Assembly: GCA_021814145.1 (NCBI GenBank)
Contig: JAKAIY010000005.1
Location: forward strand, 1 to 53,668
From: Chloroflexota bacterium
GTDB lineage: Bacteria; Chloroflexota; Ktedonobacteria; Ktedonobacterales; JADMIN01
Reading direction: 5' to 3'
DNA length: 53,668 bases
In this document: piece by piece, positions 53,027-53,668 of the stretch
Layout of the letters: each line of letters starts with the position of its first letter
Position numbering within the stretch: the stretch's first letter is position 1
The notes under the pieces: generated by a model
The model's input: the letters and a program-made list of their open reading frames with translations, nothing else
Told to the model about the DNA's origin: nothing
Databases searched by the model: none
Program-made: the position numbers and the translations under genes

Positions 53027-53097
53027 AGGGGCATTGACCGGGACTGTCGGCTCTAGCGCCGCAGGGTAGCGGCGAGCGTGGGCGGAGGGCGAGGATC

Positions 53098-53668
53098 ATG
53101 AGCAAGGCGGCGCAAGCGACACATGCGCGCTCCGCGCCCTCTGGCGCCGGCGCGGAGGAGCGGCCCATCCAGCCGCCGCTTCCGTTGGACGCTCTTGAGA
53201 TGGAGCCAGAGGTCGAGCCGTACACGATCCACCTGCCAGGATTCGACGGGCCGATGGACCTGCTGCTCAACCTGATCGAGAAGAACCAGCTAGAGATCAC
53301 CTCCATCTCGCTGGTGGCTGTCACCGACCAGTTCGTCGCTTACCTGCGCCTGTGGGACGAGCCGCCGCTGCCACGCCTGGCGGACTTCGTGGCGATGGCG
53401 GCGCGGTTGCTGCTGATCAAGTCGCGCAGCCTGCTGCCCCGGCAGCCGAAGCAGGGTGAGGATGACGACAGCGATCCGCTGGACGACGCTGAGGTTCTGG
53501 CGCAACGGCTGCGCGAGTATCAGCTGGCGCGCGAGATCGCGCGGGCGCTGCGGGCGCGTGAGCTGGCGGGCCTGCAATCCTACACGCGGGCCGCGCGGCT
53601 GGTAGACCCCGAGCTGATGCTGACCTGGGCGCCGCCGAAGCTGGTCGGGCTGAACGTCACGTTCAGCC
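53098..53668 (+). CDS. scpA: segregation and condensation protein A, N-terminal part
   Basis: The gene runs off the right edge; about 190 residues are visible. The ATG at 53098 follows GGAGGGCGAGG. After a ~40-residue Ala/Glu/Pro-rich lead it reads YTIHLPGFDGPMDLLLNLIE KNQLEITSISLVAVTDQFVA, then ADFVAMAARLLLIKSRSLLP and an acidic segment with DPLDDAEVLAQRLREYQLAR, all diagnostic of ScpA, the kleisin that bridges the SMC condensin complex with ScpB in chromosome segregation. scpB would be expected downstream, outside the window. Confidence 0.95.
   Translation, partial: MSKAAQATHARSAPSGAGAEERPIQPPLPLDALEMEPEVEPYTIHLPGFDGPMDLLLNLIEKNQLEITSISLVAVTDQFVAYLRLWDEPPLPRLADFVAMAARLLLIKSRSLLPRQPKQGEDDDSDPLDDAEVLAQRLREYQLAREIARALRARELAGLQSYTRAARLVDPELMLTWAPPKLVGLNVTFS

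Overview
The window is high-GC (roughly two thirds G+C by eye), densely coded bacterial chromosome. No 16S or other phylogenetic marker is present. The gene set (divergent AroA, long AccC, TIR-WD40 and zinc-ribbon sigma proteins, Thr/Ser/Pro-rich lipoprotein, NurA with a Rad50-like ATPase, HAMP-type membrane proteins, many TPR/GT-C membrane proteins) most resembles Chloroflexota (Ktedonobacteria/Thermomicrobia-like). That assignment is an inference. TAG, TGA and TAA are all used as normal stops.

Layout. 1-7.5 kb: 5' end of a divergent aroA (minus), a small membrane protein, biotin carboxylase accC, a hotdog thioesterase, an EEP-family phosphohydrolase, an ECF-like sigma factor fused to zinc ribbons, an MFS exporter and a lipoprotein. 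7.6-21.7 kb: an alpha/beta-hydrolase lacking its nucleophile, enolase, MoaB, a PadR regulator divergent from a TetA-like exporter with two matching operators, a DinB-like protein, purL, a long protein-isoaspartate-type methyltransferase, an HtrA-like protease with no visible export signal, and a secreted beta-helix protein.

22.1-28.3 kb: an intact tRNA-Lys(TTT), directly followed by a dead tyrosine-recombinase remnant, then a lower-GC stretch with a TIR-transmembrane-WD40 protein (14 WD-like repeats) and a sensor histidine kinase broken by one amber codon. The stretch ends at a second, degenerate copy of the tRNA-Lys 3' half. I read this as an old, immobilised genomic island of about 5.9 kb integrated at tRNA-Lys, carrying a TIR protein of possible defence or signalling role.

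28.3-40.7 kb: a DUF1801 protein, malic enzyme, a TetR regulator with an MMPL exporter broken by an in-frame amber, a GT-C membrane glycosyltransferase, a methyltransferase, a SufU/NifU scaffold, a double UspA protein and a HAMP-like membrane protein. 40.7-43.6 kb is a second lower-GC patch around one large gene that appears to fuse a ThiF/E1-type adenylating domain to an N-acyltransferase-like domain; with the TIR island it is the most unusual content of the window. 43.6-53.7 kb: a Rad50/SbcC-like ATPase, a TPR-like membrane protein and a NurA-type nuclease in one orientation, a metallo-beta-lactamase-fold protein, a HET-C-like protein, a cluster of three DnaA-box-like sites, a TPR membrane protein and the 5' part of scpA.

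Recurrent regulation: an extended -10 like element (GGTATACT or close variants) precedes several genes, and TTGAC-N17/18-TAtAcT-type promoters are visible before tRNA-Lys, the TetA-like exporter and scpA.
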